Of a stretch of 34,646 bases of DNA, positions 11,301 to 19,566 are shown one piece after another. Source of the stretch: Candidatus Sulfotelmatobacter sp. (lineage in GTDB: Bacteria; Acidobacteriota; Terriglobia; Terriglobales; Acidobacteriaceae). Each line of letters starts with the position of its first letter. The first letter of the stretch is position 1. The position numbers and the translations under genes were made by a program. Location of the stretch: assembly GCA_017883385.1 (NCBI GenBank), contig JADGNQ010000051.1, positions 1 to 34,646 on the forward strand, given 5' to 3'. Under the pieces are notes generated by a model, which saw only the letters and a program-made list of their open reading frames with translations, was not told where the DNA came from and searched no databases.

Positions 11301-13921
11301 AAGTGGAGCAGTCGGAACCGAAGCTGGCAGCGTCTTCAACTACCGCCTCGATCCCGCATACGCGCCCAGTCCCCGTCAGTCTCGATGCCACAAATCGCAT
11401 TCCACGACGCGTGCCGCTACCGACTTTGCGGCCTCCACTCACATTCTGCAAAGCGACGGGTGTGCAGCTCGACGGCAGCAGCCGTGTCGTAGTCATGCCG
11501 GACAAGGGTGGCGTGGGAGATGCGCTCACGAAGCGCCTCCGGACGATTGGGGTAGAAGTGCTGCGCATCGACGGCACGCCCGACGCAGACACACTGACCA
11601 GTCTTCTCAAGAGTTGGACCTCGGCCGGTCCGGTCCATGGAGTCTACTGGCTGCCCGCGCTCGACAAAGAGGGAAGTCTTCGCGAAATGGATCTTGCTAT
11701 CTGGCATAAGGCCCTGCACGTGCGCGTGAAATCTCTCTACGCGACGATGCGCGCTCTATATGAGCATGTAAGTTGCGCGGGCACGTTTCTCGTATCGGCG
11801 ACGCGGTTGGGTGGCCAGCATGGCTACGACGAAGCCGGAGCAGTCGCTCCGCTCGGTGGCGCCGTGGTCGGATTTGCCAAAGCCTACAAGCGAGAACGAA
11901 CGGAATCCCTCGTCAAAGCAGTCGACTTTGAGCCGACTCTCAACGCAGCCGAAATCGCTGACCTGCTGATCGAAGAAACGCTACGCGACCCGGGAGCGGT
12001 CGAGATCGGATACGCGGATGACCAGCGTTGGACCGTCGGTTTGCAGGAACAGCCCGCCGCCGATGGCCAGCCCGGCGTGGCGCTCGACCAGAACAGCGTC
12101 TTTCTGATCACAGGTGCAGCAGGAAGCATCGTCTCGGCCATCACAGCCGATCTGGCCGCCGCATCCGGCGGAACCTTCTACCTTCTAGATCTGGTTCCGG
12201 AGCCCGATCCGAATAATTCTGACCTCATGCGCTTCGTTACCGACAGAGAGAATCTCAAACGCGACCTGTTCGCGCGAATTCAGAACCGCGGCGAGCGGGC
12301 CACTCCCGCGCTTGTCGAAAAGGAGCTTGCGAACCTGGAGCGGGCTCACGCGGCTCAATCCGCCATCGACGCCGTGCGTGCCGCTGGCGGCACACCACAC
12401 TACTTTGGCGTCAACCTCGTGGATGCTGAGGCTGTGGCCAACGTGATCGACCAAGTGCGTCAGCGCAGCGGCCGCATCGATGTGCTGCTGCATGCTGCTG
12501 GTATCGAACGAAGCCACTCTTTGCCGGACAAGGATCCGAAGGAATTTGACCTGGTATTCGACGTCAAGAGCGACGGGTTCTTCAATCTTCTGCATGCCAT
12601 TGGCGAGATGCCGCTCGGCGCGACGGTGGCGTTCAGTTCGATCGCCGGCCGCTTCGGCAACGTTGGCCAGACCGACTACAGTTCAGCCAACGACCTGCTC
12701 TGCAAGATCACGTCGAGTTTCCGCACGACCCGCCCGGCAACGCGCGGAATCGCGATTGATTGGACGGCATGGGGCGGCATCGGCATGGCCACTCGCGGCT
12801 CGATCCCGAAGATCATGGAGGTTGCCGGGATCGACATGCTGCCGCCAGAAGCGGGTATTCCTCTAATTCGACGCGAACTCACCGCAGGTGCAACGCGCGG
12901 CGAGATCGTGATCGGCCAGCGCCTCGGCGTCATGCTGAATGAACTGGACGTCGCGGGTGGGCTTGATGCATCGGCCGCAGAGGCTGCCTGGAAGTCTTCA
13001 CCGCCGATCGGACCCATGGTGGGCAAGGTCGCATCCCTGAGCCTTTACGACGGCTACTCGATCGAAACCACACTGGACCCTCTGGCTCAACCATTCCTTC
13101 ATGACCATCAGATTGACGGCACTCCGGTATTGCCCGGTGTGATGGGCATCGAGGCGTTTGCTGAAGCGGCCCTGAGCCTGCTTCCGGGATGGCATGTCGA
13201 AGCAATCGAAGACGTCCACTTCCTGGCGCCGTTCAAGTTTTATCGCAGCGAGTCGCGCACGGTGCGGATCGAAACGCAAATTCATCCGCAGGGAGACCGG
13301 TTGGTGGCAGATTGCCGATTGATCGGCTCCCGCCCCCTGCCCAACCAGACTGATCCCCAGCACACGACGCACTTCACGGCTCGCGTGCGGCTCCGGAAAG
13401 AGCCGGTGCAAGAACCGGAGGCAAGAGCGCAGTTCACACCGGGTGGAAGCTTGGTCGAAGCCAGCGACATCTATCGACTCTACTTCCACGGCCCTGCATA
13501 CCAGGTTGTTGAGAGGGCGTGGTGGGATGGGAAGCGCGTCATTGGTTTGATGGCGCAAAACCTGCCCTCCAATCATCATCCAGCTGAAGTGCCTACGGTC
13601 ATGGCACCACGTCTCATTGAGCTCTGTTTCCAAACCGCTGGAGTCTGGGAGTTAGGCGTCCAGGGCCGTATGGGCCTGCCGCAACGCGTTCGCGAAGTCT
13701 CCCTGCTACGTGCGCCCAATTTGGCCGATGGGCGGTTGTATGCCTTGGTCACTCCCGACGCGGTTCACGGAAGTTTCGATGCAGTCGTTCTGGACACAAG
13801 CGGAGATTGCTACCTCCGTCTCAGCGGCTATCAGACCGTGGCGCTATCCGACGGCGTTGACGTAGAAAGTCTGAGGTGCCTGCAGGCCATCATGTCAGGA
13901 GAGGCCGTTCTGGTCGCATAA
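5384..13921 (+). CDS. Pfa-like multidomain polyketide/fatty acid synthase (KS-AT-KS-ACPx3-KR-DH)
   Basis: A 2845-residue megasynthase. KS1 is about 8-470 (C217 in DAACAS, H351 in HGTST, H391 in SNIGH). AT is about 614-930 (S715 in GHSLGEYG; HAFH 817-820, usual for malonyl-CoA). KS2 is about 1026-1536 (C1276 in SACAS, H1424 in the unusual HETYTPARGG, K1459/H1464 in KGQTGH). Three carrier domains follow with the attachment position at T1684, T1805 and T1920. The KR (Rossmann part from about 2235) has S2418/S2419, Y2432 and N2436, and the long helical insertion seen in Pfa-type KRs. A C-terminal hot-dog DH has H2575 in HxxxGxxxxP. No enoyl reductase or thioesterase is visible. The domain set resembles PfaA of PUFA synthases, but with a second full KS fused before the carriers. 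AGGAG (5368-5372) supports the ATG at 5384 over the upstream TTG. Product unknown. Confidence 0.93.
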   Translation: MESTAHRAIAIVGAGAVLPDAANVTAFWENVKNGRYSITEVSADRWDPAFYYDPDPSAPDKTYSKIGGWVREQVWDPVKWHLPIPPRVTDAMDQAQKWAIAATREALEDYGYPKRPLNPDRVAVILGNAMAGEKHYLTALRVFFPEYAHELAEIASFAALPEAVRTGITRELHDRMGKHLPEITEDSMPGELANCIAGRIANIYNFHGPNFICDAACASAMAAMSTAVEGLVANDFDAVVTGGIDRNMGIQTFVKFCKIGALSATGTRPYAEGADGFVMGEGSAIFLMKRLADAERDGDKIYAVLRGIGASSDGKGKGITAPNPVGQKFCLERAWRNAGLSPATATLIEGHGTSTRVGDVVEAQCMADLLSSHHLPTHSVALGSVKSNIGHLKGAAGAAGLLKTALALRDKVLPPSVHCEHPSPDIDFAHSPLYVNTELKPWTAPSDTPRRAGVSAFGFGGTNFHLVLEEHIPHSLTGNGKRSVAVGTLPQTAINEVVMNATEVSSPSVSAASPSAYKAPLRGAVVIGAASETALADRLRVVMNDAQSGRAPAPAAPAAADLRAPQRLAIDYTDATDLADKSAKALKALAANQPAAWKALRAQGIFRGHGLAAKVAFLYTGQGSQYVNMLRPLYTAEPIVAETFAQADRVMTPLLGKPLTEFVFVDQTDPVAVAKADEDLRQTAITQPAVLAIDLALTRLLAAYGIQPDMTMGHSLGEYGALVASGALPFEDALVAVSARGRGMTRMAVAEKGRMAAVFAPLNEIERILKTVNGYVVIANINSDHQAVIGGASDAVATAMEVLKKAGYDVAELPVSHAFHTTIVAPASEPLRQELARLHLESPRLPIVANVNGEFYPTGPGVVPQMLDLLARQVASPVQFVKGLHTLYEAGARIFVEVGPKKALQGFAEDVLGERGDVVSLFTNHPKFGDIASFNQALCGLYAAGLGHGITQVSPERQAATISLPSALGETPKSMAVVASAASTPAPPATSLGADHYSELGHFFADVLERGWQMHRGQEPAPANLPVVITGAALGLPGTDHIFDDGNLARILRGDQFIDLIPTRLRKAMLDKHITRLVKSDNGGPTFETIGNVADVIKLAGRGGAFDLENEFGVSADRRAALDRVTQLAIAVGLDALRDAGIPLVMRYKTTTKGTQLQDRWALPDALRDDTGVIFASAFPGCDSFADEMGRYYADHSRREQLGLLESLLARAAKSNGDSVLEQEMERRAEDLRDAIEKEPYVFDRRFLLRTLAMGHSQFAEFIGARGPNTQINSACASTTQAVSLAEDWIRAGRCRRVIVISADDVTSDHSIEWFGAGFLASGAAATDEVVEEAATPFDRRRHGLIVGMGAAGLVIESAEAARERGIQPICEVLSTVTANSAFHGTRLDVQHIGQMMEDLMSQAEAHSGIARCQIAPHTVFVSHETYTPARGGSASAEIHALRHVFGDAADQIVIANTKGQTGHAMATGIEDVVAVKALETGLIPPVVNFKEVDPELGTLNLSKGGGYPVEYAIRLGAGFGSQISMTLLHWVAPKDGIRRRPSNVGYAYRIVDEACWKGWLSQVAGYPTADLEVVHRTLRVRDQRQASRSAEVTQKSHEVAAPTLPALPAPLVDAPRMPAPVAVAELRVEAKTPPPPSSTAPNPAAEGDSVKERVLALVAEKTGYPVDMLDLDLDLEADLGIDTVKQAEVMATIREAYGIVRDDKIKLRDFPTLARVIQFVHDRRPDLRATQPTPTPAAAPFAKPAAKRGEHEVKTVALLPAAISGKDSDPVKERILALMVEKTGYPEDMLDLDLDLEADLGVDTVKQAEMFAAIREIYNIPRDENRKLRDYPTLAHVIRFVYEKRPDLMAAPAAVSIAPLSSPAASEPPASSPTPVATPDTSEDPIKKKVLQIVAEKTGYPEDMLDLDLDLEADLGVDTVKQAEMFAAVRAAYNIPRDETLKLRDFPTLAHVIKFAHDRSGLVAAVPASSAKVEQSEPKLAASSTTASIPHTRPVPVSLDATNRIPRRVPLPTLRPPLTFCKATGVQLDGSSRVVVMPDKGGVGDALTKRLRTIGVEVLRIDGTPDADTLTSLLKSWTSAGPVHGVYWLPALDKEGSLREMDLAIWHKALHVRVKSLYATMRALYEHVSCAGTFLVSATRLGGQHGYDEAGAVAPLGGAVVGFAKAYKRERTESLVKAVDFEPTLNAAEIADLLIEETLRDPGAVEIGYADDQRWTVGLQEQPAADGQPGVALDQNSVFLITGAAGSIVSAITADLAAASGGTFYLLDLVPEPDPNNSDLMRFVTDRENLKRDLFARIQNRGERATPALVEKELANLERAHAAQSAIDAVRAAGGTPHYFGVNLVDAEAVANVIDQVRQRSGRIDVLLHAAGIERSHSLPDKDPKEFDLVFDVKSDGFFNLLHAIGEMPLGATVAFSSIAGRFGNVGQTDYSSANDLLCKITSSFRTTRPATRGIAIDWTAWGGIGMATRGSIPKIMEVAGIDMLPPEAGIPLIRRELTAGATRGEIVIGQRLGVMLNELDVAGGLDASAAEAAWKSSPPIGPMVGKVASLSLYDGYSIETTLDPLAQPFLHDHQIDGTPVLPGVMGIEAFAEAALSLLPGWHVEAIEDVHFLAPFKFYRSESRTVRIETQIHPQGDRLVADCRLIGSRPLPNQTDPQHTTHFTARVRLRKEPVQEPEARAQFTPGGSLVEASDIYRLYFHGPAYQVVERAWWDGKRVIGLMAQNLPSNHHPAEVPTVMAPRLIELCFQTAGVWELGVQGRMGLPQRVREVSLLRAPNLADGRLYALVTPDAVHGSFDAVVLDTSGDCYLRLSGYQTVALSDGVDVESLRCLQAIMSGEAVLVA
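10333..11270 (+). repeat. Three tandem acyl-carrier domains inside the synthase, Thr at the attachment site
   Basis: Three copies of a carrier domain of about 75 residues, spaced 121 and 115 residues apart and joined by Ala/Pro-rich linkers. Each carries the acidic helix-1 end LDLDLDLEADLG followed by (I/V)DTVKQAE. The codon after the Asp is ACC (10433), ACC (10796) and ACG (11141), all Thr, where carrier proteins normally have Ser. The surrounding residues (L-G-x-D-x-x-K) are otherwise standard, so the domain assignment is firm even though the attachment residue differs. Confidence 0.9.
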
Positions 13922-13964
13922 ACAATGCGACCCGACTAGATCACGATCGATCACCGGGGTGCCT

Positions 13965-16900
13965 ATGCCCAACGAATTCCAGCGTGTTGCCATTGTCAAT
14001 CGCGGCGAAGCCGCCATGCGCTTCATCCATGCGGCGCGTGAGTTCAGGGAAGAGCATGGCCTGCCGCTGCACACGATCGCGCTCTTCACCGACTCCGACC
14101 GGCATGCCATGTTCGTGCGCGAAGCAGACGAGGCAGTTTCCCTGGGAGCAGCCCAATTCATCGACCCGGACACTCATCGACCCAAAAGTAGCTACCTCGA
14201 CTATGGGCGACTCGAACATGCGCTCACAGCTGCGCGCGCCGACGCGGTGTGGGTGGGATGGGGCTTCGTGGCGGAACACGCAGCATTCGCCGATCTTTGC
14301 CGCGAGATGGGAATTGTGTTCATTGGGCCCGGCGGAGACGTTATGCGGCAACTGGGCGACAAGATCGCGGCAAAACGCCTTGCTGAACAATCACAGATAC
14401 CCGTCGCCCCGTGGAGCGGTGGGCCGGTAGAGACGATCTCTGACGCCTGCTCTCACGCCGAGCGCTTAGGTTTTCCTCTCCTGATCAAGGCGGCCGCCGG
14501 CGGCGGCGGGCGTGGGATTCGCCTTGTGCGTTCGGCGAGCCAACTGCCGCAAGCCTTTGAGAGCGCCCGCGCTGAGGCCTTCAAGGCCTTCGGAGACCCC
14601 ACGATATTCCTGGAGCATCTGGTGGAAGGCGCCCGCCACGTCGAGGTCCAGATCATCGCCGATCACCACGGAACGACCTGGGCCGTCGGCGTGCGGGACT
14701 GCACGATCCAGCGTCGGCAGCAGAAGATCCTCGAAGAGGCGCCCTCCCCGGCGCTCTCCCCAGAGGAAGATGAAGCGTTGCGCGAGGCTGCGGTTCGTCT
14801 GAGCAAGACGGCGGGCTACTGTAATGCCGGAACCGTGGAGTTCCTATTCGAACCGGAGAGCCATCGCTTCTGGTTCATGGAGGTGAATACGCGGCTGCAG
14901 GTCGAGCATCCGGTCACCGAATGTACCACCGGCTTCGACCTCGTGAAACTTCAGATCCACGTCGCCCGTGGCGGCCGTCTGGAAGGCCCCGCCCCGCGCA
15001 GCACCGGTCATGCCATCGAAGTGCGCTTGAATGCGGAGGACCCCGACAATGGTTTCGCAGCAGCCCCCGGCATCGTTCAACGTCTCAGGATTGCGACAGG
15101 TCCCGGCGTACGCGTAGACACCGGCGTGACCGAAGGCGACAGCGTTCCCGCGGAATTCGACTCCATGATCGCCAAGGTGATCGCTCACGGCCAAAGCCGC
15201 AAAGAAGCGCTGTCCCGGCTGCAGCGAGCGTTGCGAGAGAGCGTTATTGTCATCCATGGTGGGGCAAGCAACAAAGCGTTTCTCCTGGAACTGCTGAACC
15301 GCAGCGAAGTACAAACCGGCAATGTGGATATCGGGTGGCTCGACCGTATTGCGGCGGCTGGCGATCACCTCTCCAGCCGATACGCGGATGTGGCTCTGGT
15401 TCAGGCAGCAATTGGTGCCTACGATGCCGAGCTGGCCTTGGAGCAGGCACGGTTCTACGCATCAGCCGCGCGCGGCCGTCCACTGGTTCGGGGTGAACTC
15501 GGTCGCACCCTGGCACTGCGTTATCGCGGGCAACTCTATTCGATGAAGACCCATCGCCTTGGTCCACAAGACTACCGGGTCGACCTTGACGGAGCGCGGA
15601 TCGAGGCCCACATCGATCGCTTGGGCCTGTTCGAAAGCTGGCTTACTGCCTTCGGACGCCGCTTCCACATCGTCTCGGTCGACCAGGGAGCGAATTCCAG
15701 GATTGAAGTCGAAGGCGTGTCGCACCTGGTGGATCGAGATGACGGAGGCGTGGTACACGCCCCCGCGCCGGCAGTGGTTGTTTCCATTGCGGTGAAGCCC
15801 GGCGATACGGTTGCCGTCGGAGACCGCCTGGCGGTCCTCGAAGCCATGAAGATGGAAACGCAGGTGGTCGCTCCATTTTCCGGGAGAGTCCGGCAAGTGA
15901 TGACGATGCCCAACGTGCAAGTGGACACTGGCGCTCCGCTGGTTCAAATCGAAGCCACTGAGGGTGAAGAAACGATCGCCCCTCAGAAGCGGGTAACTTT
16001 TGGCGCTTCCCAAACCTCGCACGAAAACGGCGAAGCTCCCTTATCTCGGTGCAGAGAGAACCTCGAAGAACTTCGCCAACTCATGCTGGGCTTTGATCTC
16101 GACCCGACGAGCAGCGCTCGCCAGCTCGCGGCGTGGAGCCAGAACTGCCCGGCCGTCAGCGACGAGATTAGGCAGCGTGAGAACGAGATCCTCAACATTT
16201 TTGTAGACATATGTTCTCTGTTCCAGCGTGAACCGGAAGTGGATCATCGCACTGCCGGGGAAGAACCCAGTGCAGAGGCCTACCTTTTCTCCTACTTGCG
16301 CATGGTCGACACGAACGGGGAAGGACTGCCAACGGCCTTTGTCGACGCACTGCGGCGGGCTTTGGCTCATTACGGAGTAGATACCCTGGATGGGTCACCC
16401 AAACTGAAAGAGAGTTTGCTTTGGATCTGCAAATCGCACCAGCGGATGGAACAGCAAATACCATTCGTTATCGACATCCTCGAACGGCGTATGCGGAGCG
16501 CCACGGGCACGCAGCCGCGAGTCAACGGATCCTTTCGCGCGCTCCTCGATCGCATGATCTCGATCACTCGGGACCTTCATCCTTCCGTTAGCGATCTGGC
16601 TCGCGAAGTTCGGTATCGTTATTTCGATCAGCCTGTGTTTGAGCGCGCCCGAACTCAAGTCTACGAGGAAGCGGAAGCCAACCTGGATTATCTCGCGGCC
16701 CATCCCGACGCTGCGGACCGCCGCGCAAAGATGCACGCGCTGATCGAGTGTCCCCAGCTGCTGGCGGGGATATTCGCAACGCGATACGCATCCGCCGACA
16801 CAACCTTGCTCAGCACGATGCTGCAGGTCCTCACCGAGAGGTACTACCGCAATCGCACACTTCTAGACCCATGCTCGTCGGCTGCGGAAGGCCGTTGTTA

Positions 16901-19565
16901 TTTTTCGGCCGAATACGACCATGAGGGTAAGCGCATTCATGTCTTCGCCACATACGCTGAATATCACGGGCTTACCGCGGCAGCACAAAGCATGCTTCCT
17001 GTCATCGCGGAGGTGCCAGCTGATCACGACATCGTTATAGATTTTCACGTCTGCTCCTCCGGCAAGCTGGCTGACCCGGACGCCACACAGACAGAAGTGC
17101 AAGCGATGCTCAATCAGGTTGACTTCGGGCGTGCAATTCGCCGCATTGTCGTGGCAGTCGCTGGCGCCAGCCAAGGTCAACGAATGAGCGGAATGCAACA
17201 CTTCACCTATCGCCCCGGCGGCAGCGGATACCAGGAGGAGAAGTTTTACCGCGGATTGCATCCCATGATGGGGAAGCGCCTGCACCTGTGGCGCCTCAGT
17301 AATTTCAAGATCGAGCGTCTGTTTTCCGTCGAAGACGTCTACCTTCTTCACGCCGTTGCCTGCGACAACCCCAAAGACGAGCGCCTTTTTGTGGCTGCGG
17401 AAGTACGCGATGTGACCCCTGTACGCGATGATGCAGGCCGCGTCGTTCAGTTGCCGCATCTGGAACGCATGCTGATGGAAGCGCTGGCGGCGATCCGGTT
17501 GTTCCAGTCGCGGCGGCGCCCGCAGGAACGCCTGTATTGGAACCGCGTATTTCTATACGTGTGGCCTCCGCTCACTCTGAAACCGGAGGAACTAAATGCT
17601 ATTGTGCGCAGACTTGCACCGGCGACCCAAGGGCTTGGTCTGGAGCAGGTTGTAGTGCGTGCCCGCATACCCAATCCGGCCACCGGAGAATTGCGCGACA
17701 TGGTGGTACGCATTTCAAGTCCTGTAGGCAGCGGATTGCTCATCACCTTCCGTCCTGCCGACAAGCTTCTCCCGCTAAAATCGCTGACCGCATACGATCA
17801 GAAAGTCATCCGCGTTCGCCAGCGCGGACTCGTGTATCCGTACGAAATCATCAGAATGCTCACCCCGGCTCGGGAAGATACGCGAGCCGAATTTCCACCC
17901 GGTGATTTTCTGGAGCACGATCTGGACGCCGACGGACGACTGGTTCCTGTCCATCGTCCCTACGGACAGAACAAGGCAAATATTATTGTCGGAGTTATCC
18001 GCAACTTCACAACTCGATACCCTGAGGGTATGCCGCGAGTCCTGCTGTTGGGAGATCCCAGCCGGGATTTGGGAGCTCTTGCCGAGGTAGAGTGCCGCCT
18101 CATCCTTGCTGCCCTGGATCTCGCCGAGGAGAAGGGCCTCCCGGTGGAGTGGTTCCCGATCTCTGCCGGCGCGAAGATCTCGATGGACAGCGGTGTGGAG
18201 AACATGGACTGGATCGCTCGCGTGCTGCGCCGGTTGGTCGAGTTCACACAAGCTGGCGGCGAAGTGAATCTTCTGATCAATGGCATCAACGTCGGAGCAC
18301 AACCATACTGGAACGCCGAGGCCACGATGCTCATGCACACCCGGGGCATTCTGGTTATGACGCCCAAGGCAGCCATGGTGCTGACCGGCAAGCGCGCCTT
18401 GGACTACTCCGGCGGTATTTCGGCTGAAGACAACCAAGGGATTGGCGGATACGACCGCATCATGGGTGTCAACGGCCAGGCACAGTACTGGGCGCGGAAC
18501 ATCAATGAAGCCTGTCACATTCTCTTCCGCCACTACGAGCACACATACGTTTTGCCAGGGGAACGGTTCCCACGCCAAGCCGAGACAACGGACCCTGTCG
18601 ATCGCGACATACAGAGCTATCCTCACAGCGAGAATGGCGATGAAGGTTTTGCACGGGTCGGGGAGATCTTGTCGGACGAGACTAATCCCGGCCGGAAGAA
18701 GCCCTTCGACATCCGCAGAGTGATGATGGCCGCCGTTGACCAGGATCATGCGCCGTTGGAACGCTGGGCAGGCATGCGGGCAGCTGAAACAGCGGTAGTC
18801 TGGGATGCCCACTTGGGCGGGTATCCAGTGTGCCTCATTGGCATCGAATCCCGGTCTGTACCCCGCATGGGATTTGTCCCGGCGGACGGCCCGGACCAGT
18901 GGTCCGCCGGAACGCTCTTTCCACAGTCGTCCAAGAAAGTGGCGCGCGCCATCAATGCCGCCACGGGCAATCGTCCGGTTGTGGTCCTCGCCAACCTGTC
19001 AGGGTTTGATGGTTCCCCGGAGTCAATGCGCCGGTTGCAGCTTGAGTACGGCGCAGAAATTGGGAGAGCCGTTGTGAACTTCAAAGGCCCCCTCGTGTTT
19101 TGTGTGATCTCGCGGTATCACGGGGGTGCGTATGTAGTCTTCTCGCGGGCGCTGAACGAACAGCTCGAAGTGGCGGCACTGGAAGGAACGTATGCCTCCG
19201 TCATTGGCGGCGCTCCGGCTGCGGCCGTGGTTTTCGCTGGCGAGGTGGAGGCCCGGACTCGCAAGGACGAGCGCTTGCAGGCCTTGAATCAAGCCATGCT
19301 TCAGGCCGATGGCGCGGAGAAAGGACGGTTGCGGGCTCAATGGAACGAACTCTACAAGGTTGTGTATTCCGAAAAGCTGGGCGAAATGGCGGGGGAATTC
19401 GACCGTGTGCATAGCGTGCACCGGGCGCTCAGCGTAGGCGCACTGAATCACATCATTCCGCCTGCGGGTCTTCGTCCATATCTCGTCCACGCGGTGGAAC
19501 GTGGTATCAGAGGCGTGGCGGGTGCGAAACAAAAGGCAGAACTCGAAATCGTGGAAGCAGCCTAG
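13965..19565 (+). CDS. Single-chain acetyl-CoA carboxylase-like enzyme (BC-BCCP-central-CT)
   Basis: About 1867 residues in the domain order of eukaryotic acetyl-CoA carboxylase. The biotin carboxylase at 1-470 has the ATP-grasp Gly-rich loop KAAAGGGGRG near 176-185 and EVNTRLQVEHPVTE near 306-319. The biotin carrier has EAMKM with the biotinylated Lys at 629. A central region (about 700-1340) includes a segment like the eukaryotic central domain (DERLFVAAEVRD… NRVFLYVWPP). A carboxyltransferase follows from about 1350 to the end (NGINVGAQPYWNAEA, YSGGISAEDNQGIGGYDRIMG, WDAHLGGYPVCLIGIESRSV, LANLSGFDGS). It probably makes malonyl-CoA for the malonyl-type AT of the adjacent synthase; another acyl-CoA substrate is possible. 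The start is ATG 13965 or GTG 13959, with only a weak GGGG upstream. The gene begins 43 bases after the synthase stop. Confidence 0.92.
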   Translation: MPNEFQRVAIVNRGEAAMRFIHAAREFREEHGLPLHTIALFTDSDRHAMFVREADEAVSLGAAQFIDPDTHRPKSSYLDYGRLEHALTAARADAVWVGWGFVAEHAAFADLCREMGIVFIGPGGDVMRQLGDKIAAKRLAEQSQIPVAPWSGGPVETISDACSHAERLGFPLLIKAAAGGGGRGIRLVRSASQLPQAFESARAEAFKAFGDPTIFLEHLVEGARHVEVQIIADHHGTTWAVGVRDCTIQRRQQKILEEAPSPALSPEEDEALREAAVRLSKTAGYCNAGTVEFLFEPESHRFWFMEVNTRLQVEHPVTECTTGFDLVKLQIHVARGGRLEGPAPRSTGHAIEVRLNAEDPDNGFAAAPGIVQRLRIATGPGVRVDTGVTEGDSVPAEFDSMIAKVIAHGQSRKEALSRLQRALRESVIVIHGGASNKAFLLELLNRSEVQTGNVDIGWLDRIAAAGDHLSSRYADVALVQAAIGAYDAELALEQARFYASAARGRPLVRGELGRTLALRYRGQLYSMKTHRLGPQDYRVDLDGARIEAHIDRLGLFESWLTAFGRRFHIVSVDQGANSRIEVEGVSHLVDRDDGGVVHAPAPAVVVSIAVKPGDTVAVGDRLAVLEAMKMETQVVAPFSGRVRQVMTMPNVQVDTGAPLVQIEATEGEETIAPQKRVTFGASQTSHENGEAPLSRCRENLEELRQLMLGFDLDPTSSARQLAAWSQNCPAVSDEIRQRENEILNIFVDICSLFQREPEVDHRTAGEEPSAEAYLFSYLRMVDTNGEGLPTAFVDALRRALAHYGVDTLDGSPKLKESLLWICKSHQRMEQQIPFVIDILERRMRSATGTQPRVNGSFRALLDRMISITRDLHPSVSDLAREVRYRYFDQPVFERARTQVYEEAEANLDYLAAHPDAADRRAKMHALIECPQLLAGIFATRYASADTTLLSTMLQVLTERYYRNRTLLDPCSSAAEGRCYFSAEYDHEGKRIHVFATYAEYHGLTAAAQSMLPVIAEVPADHDIVIDFHVCSSGKLADPDATQTEVQAMLNQVDFGRAIRRIVVAVAGASQGQRMSGMQHFTYRPGGSGYQEEKFYRGLHPMMGKRLHLWRLSNFKIERLFSVEDVYLLHAVACDNPKDERLFVAAEVRDVTPVRDDAGRVVQLPHLERMLMEALAAIRLFQSRRRPQERLYWNRVFLYVWPPLTLKPEELNAIVRRLAPATQGLGLEQVVVRARIPNPATGELRDMVVRISSPVGSGLLITFRPADKLLPLKSLTAYDQKVIRVRQRGLVYPYEIIRMLTPAREDTRAEFPPGDFLEHDLDADGRLVPVHRPYGQNKANIIVGVIRNFTTRYPEGMPRVLLLGDPSRDLGALAEVECRLILAALDLAEEKGLPVEWFPISAGAKISMDSGVENMDWIARVLRRLVEFTQAGGEVNLLINGINVGAQPYWNAEATMLMHTRGILVMTPKAAMVLTGKRALDYSGGISAEDNQGIGGYDRIMGVNGQAQYWARNINEACHILFRHYEHTYVLPGERFPRQAETTDPVDRDIQSYPHSENGDEGFARVGEILSDETNPGRKKPFDIRRVMMAAVDQDHAPLERWAGMRAAETAVVWDAHLGGYPVCLIGIESRSVPRMGFVPADGPDQWSAGTLFPQSSKKVARAINAATGNRPVVVLANLSGFDGSPESMRRLQLEYGAEIGRAVVNFKGPLVFCVISRYHGGAYVVFSRALNEQLEVAALEGTYASVIGGAPAAAVVFAGEVEARTRKDERLQALNQAMLQADGAEKGRLRAQWNELYKVVYSEKLGEMAGEFDRVHSVHRALSVGALNHIIPPAGLRPYLVHAVERGIRGVAGAKQKAELEIVEAA

Positions 19566-19566
19566 G

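Noticed and set aside
17775-18812. 345-codon open frame on the - strand inside the carboxylase gene
   Set aside because: It is a shadow of the conserved carboxyltransferase coding sequence.
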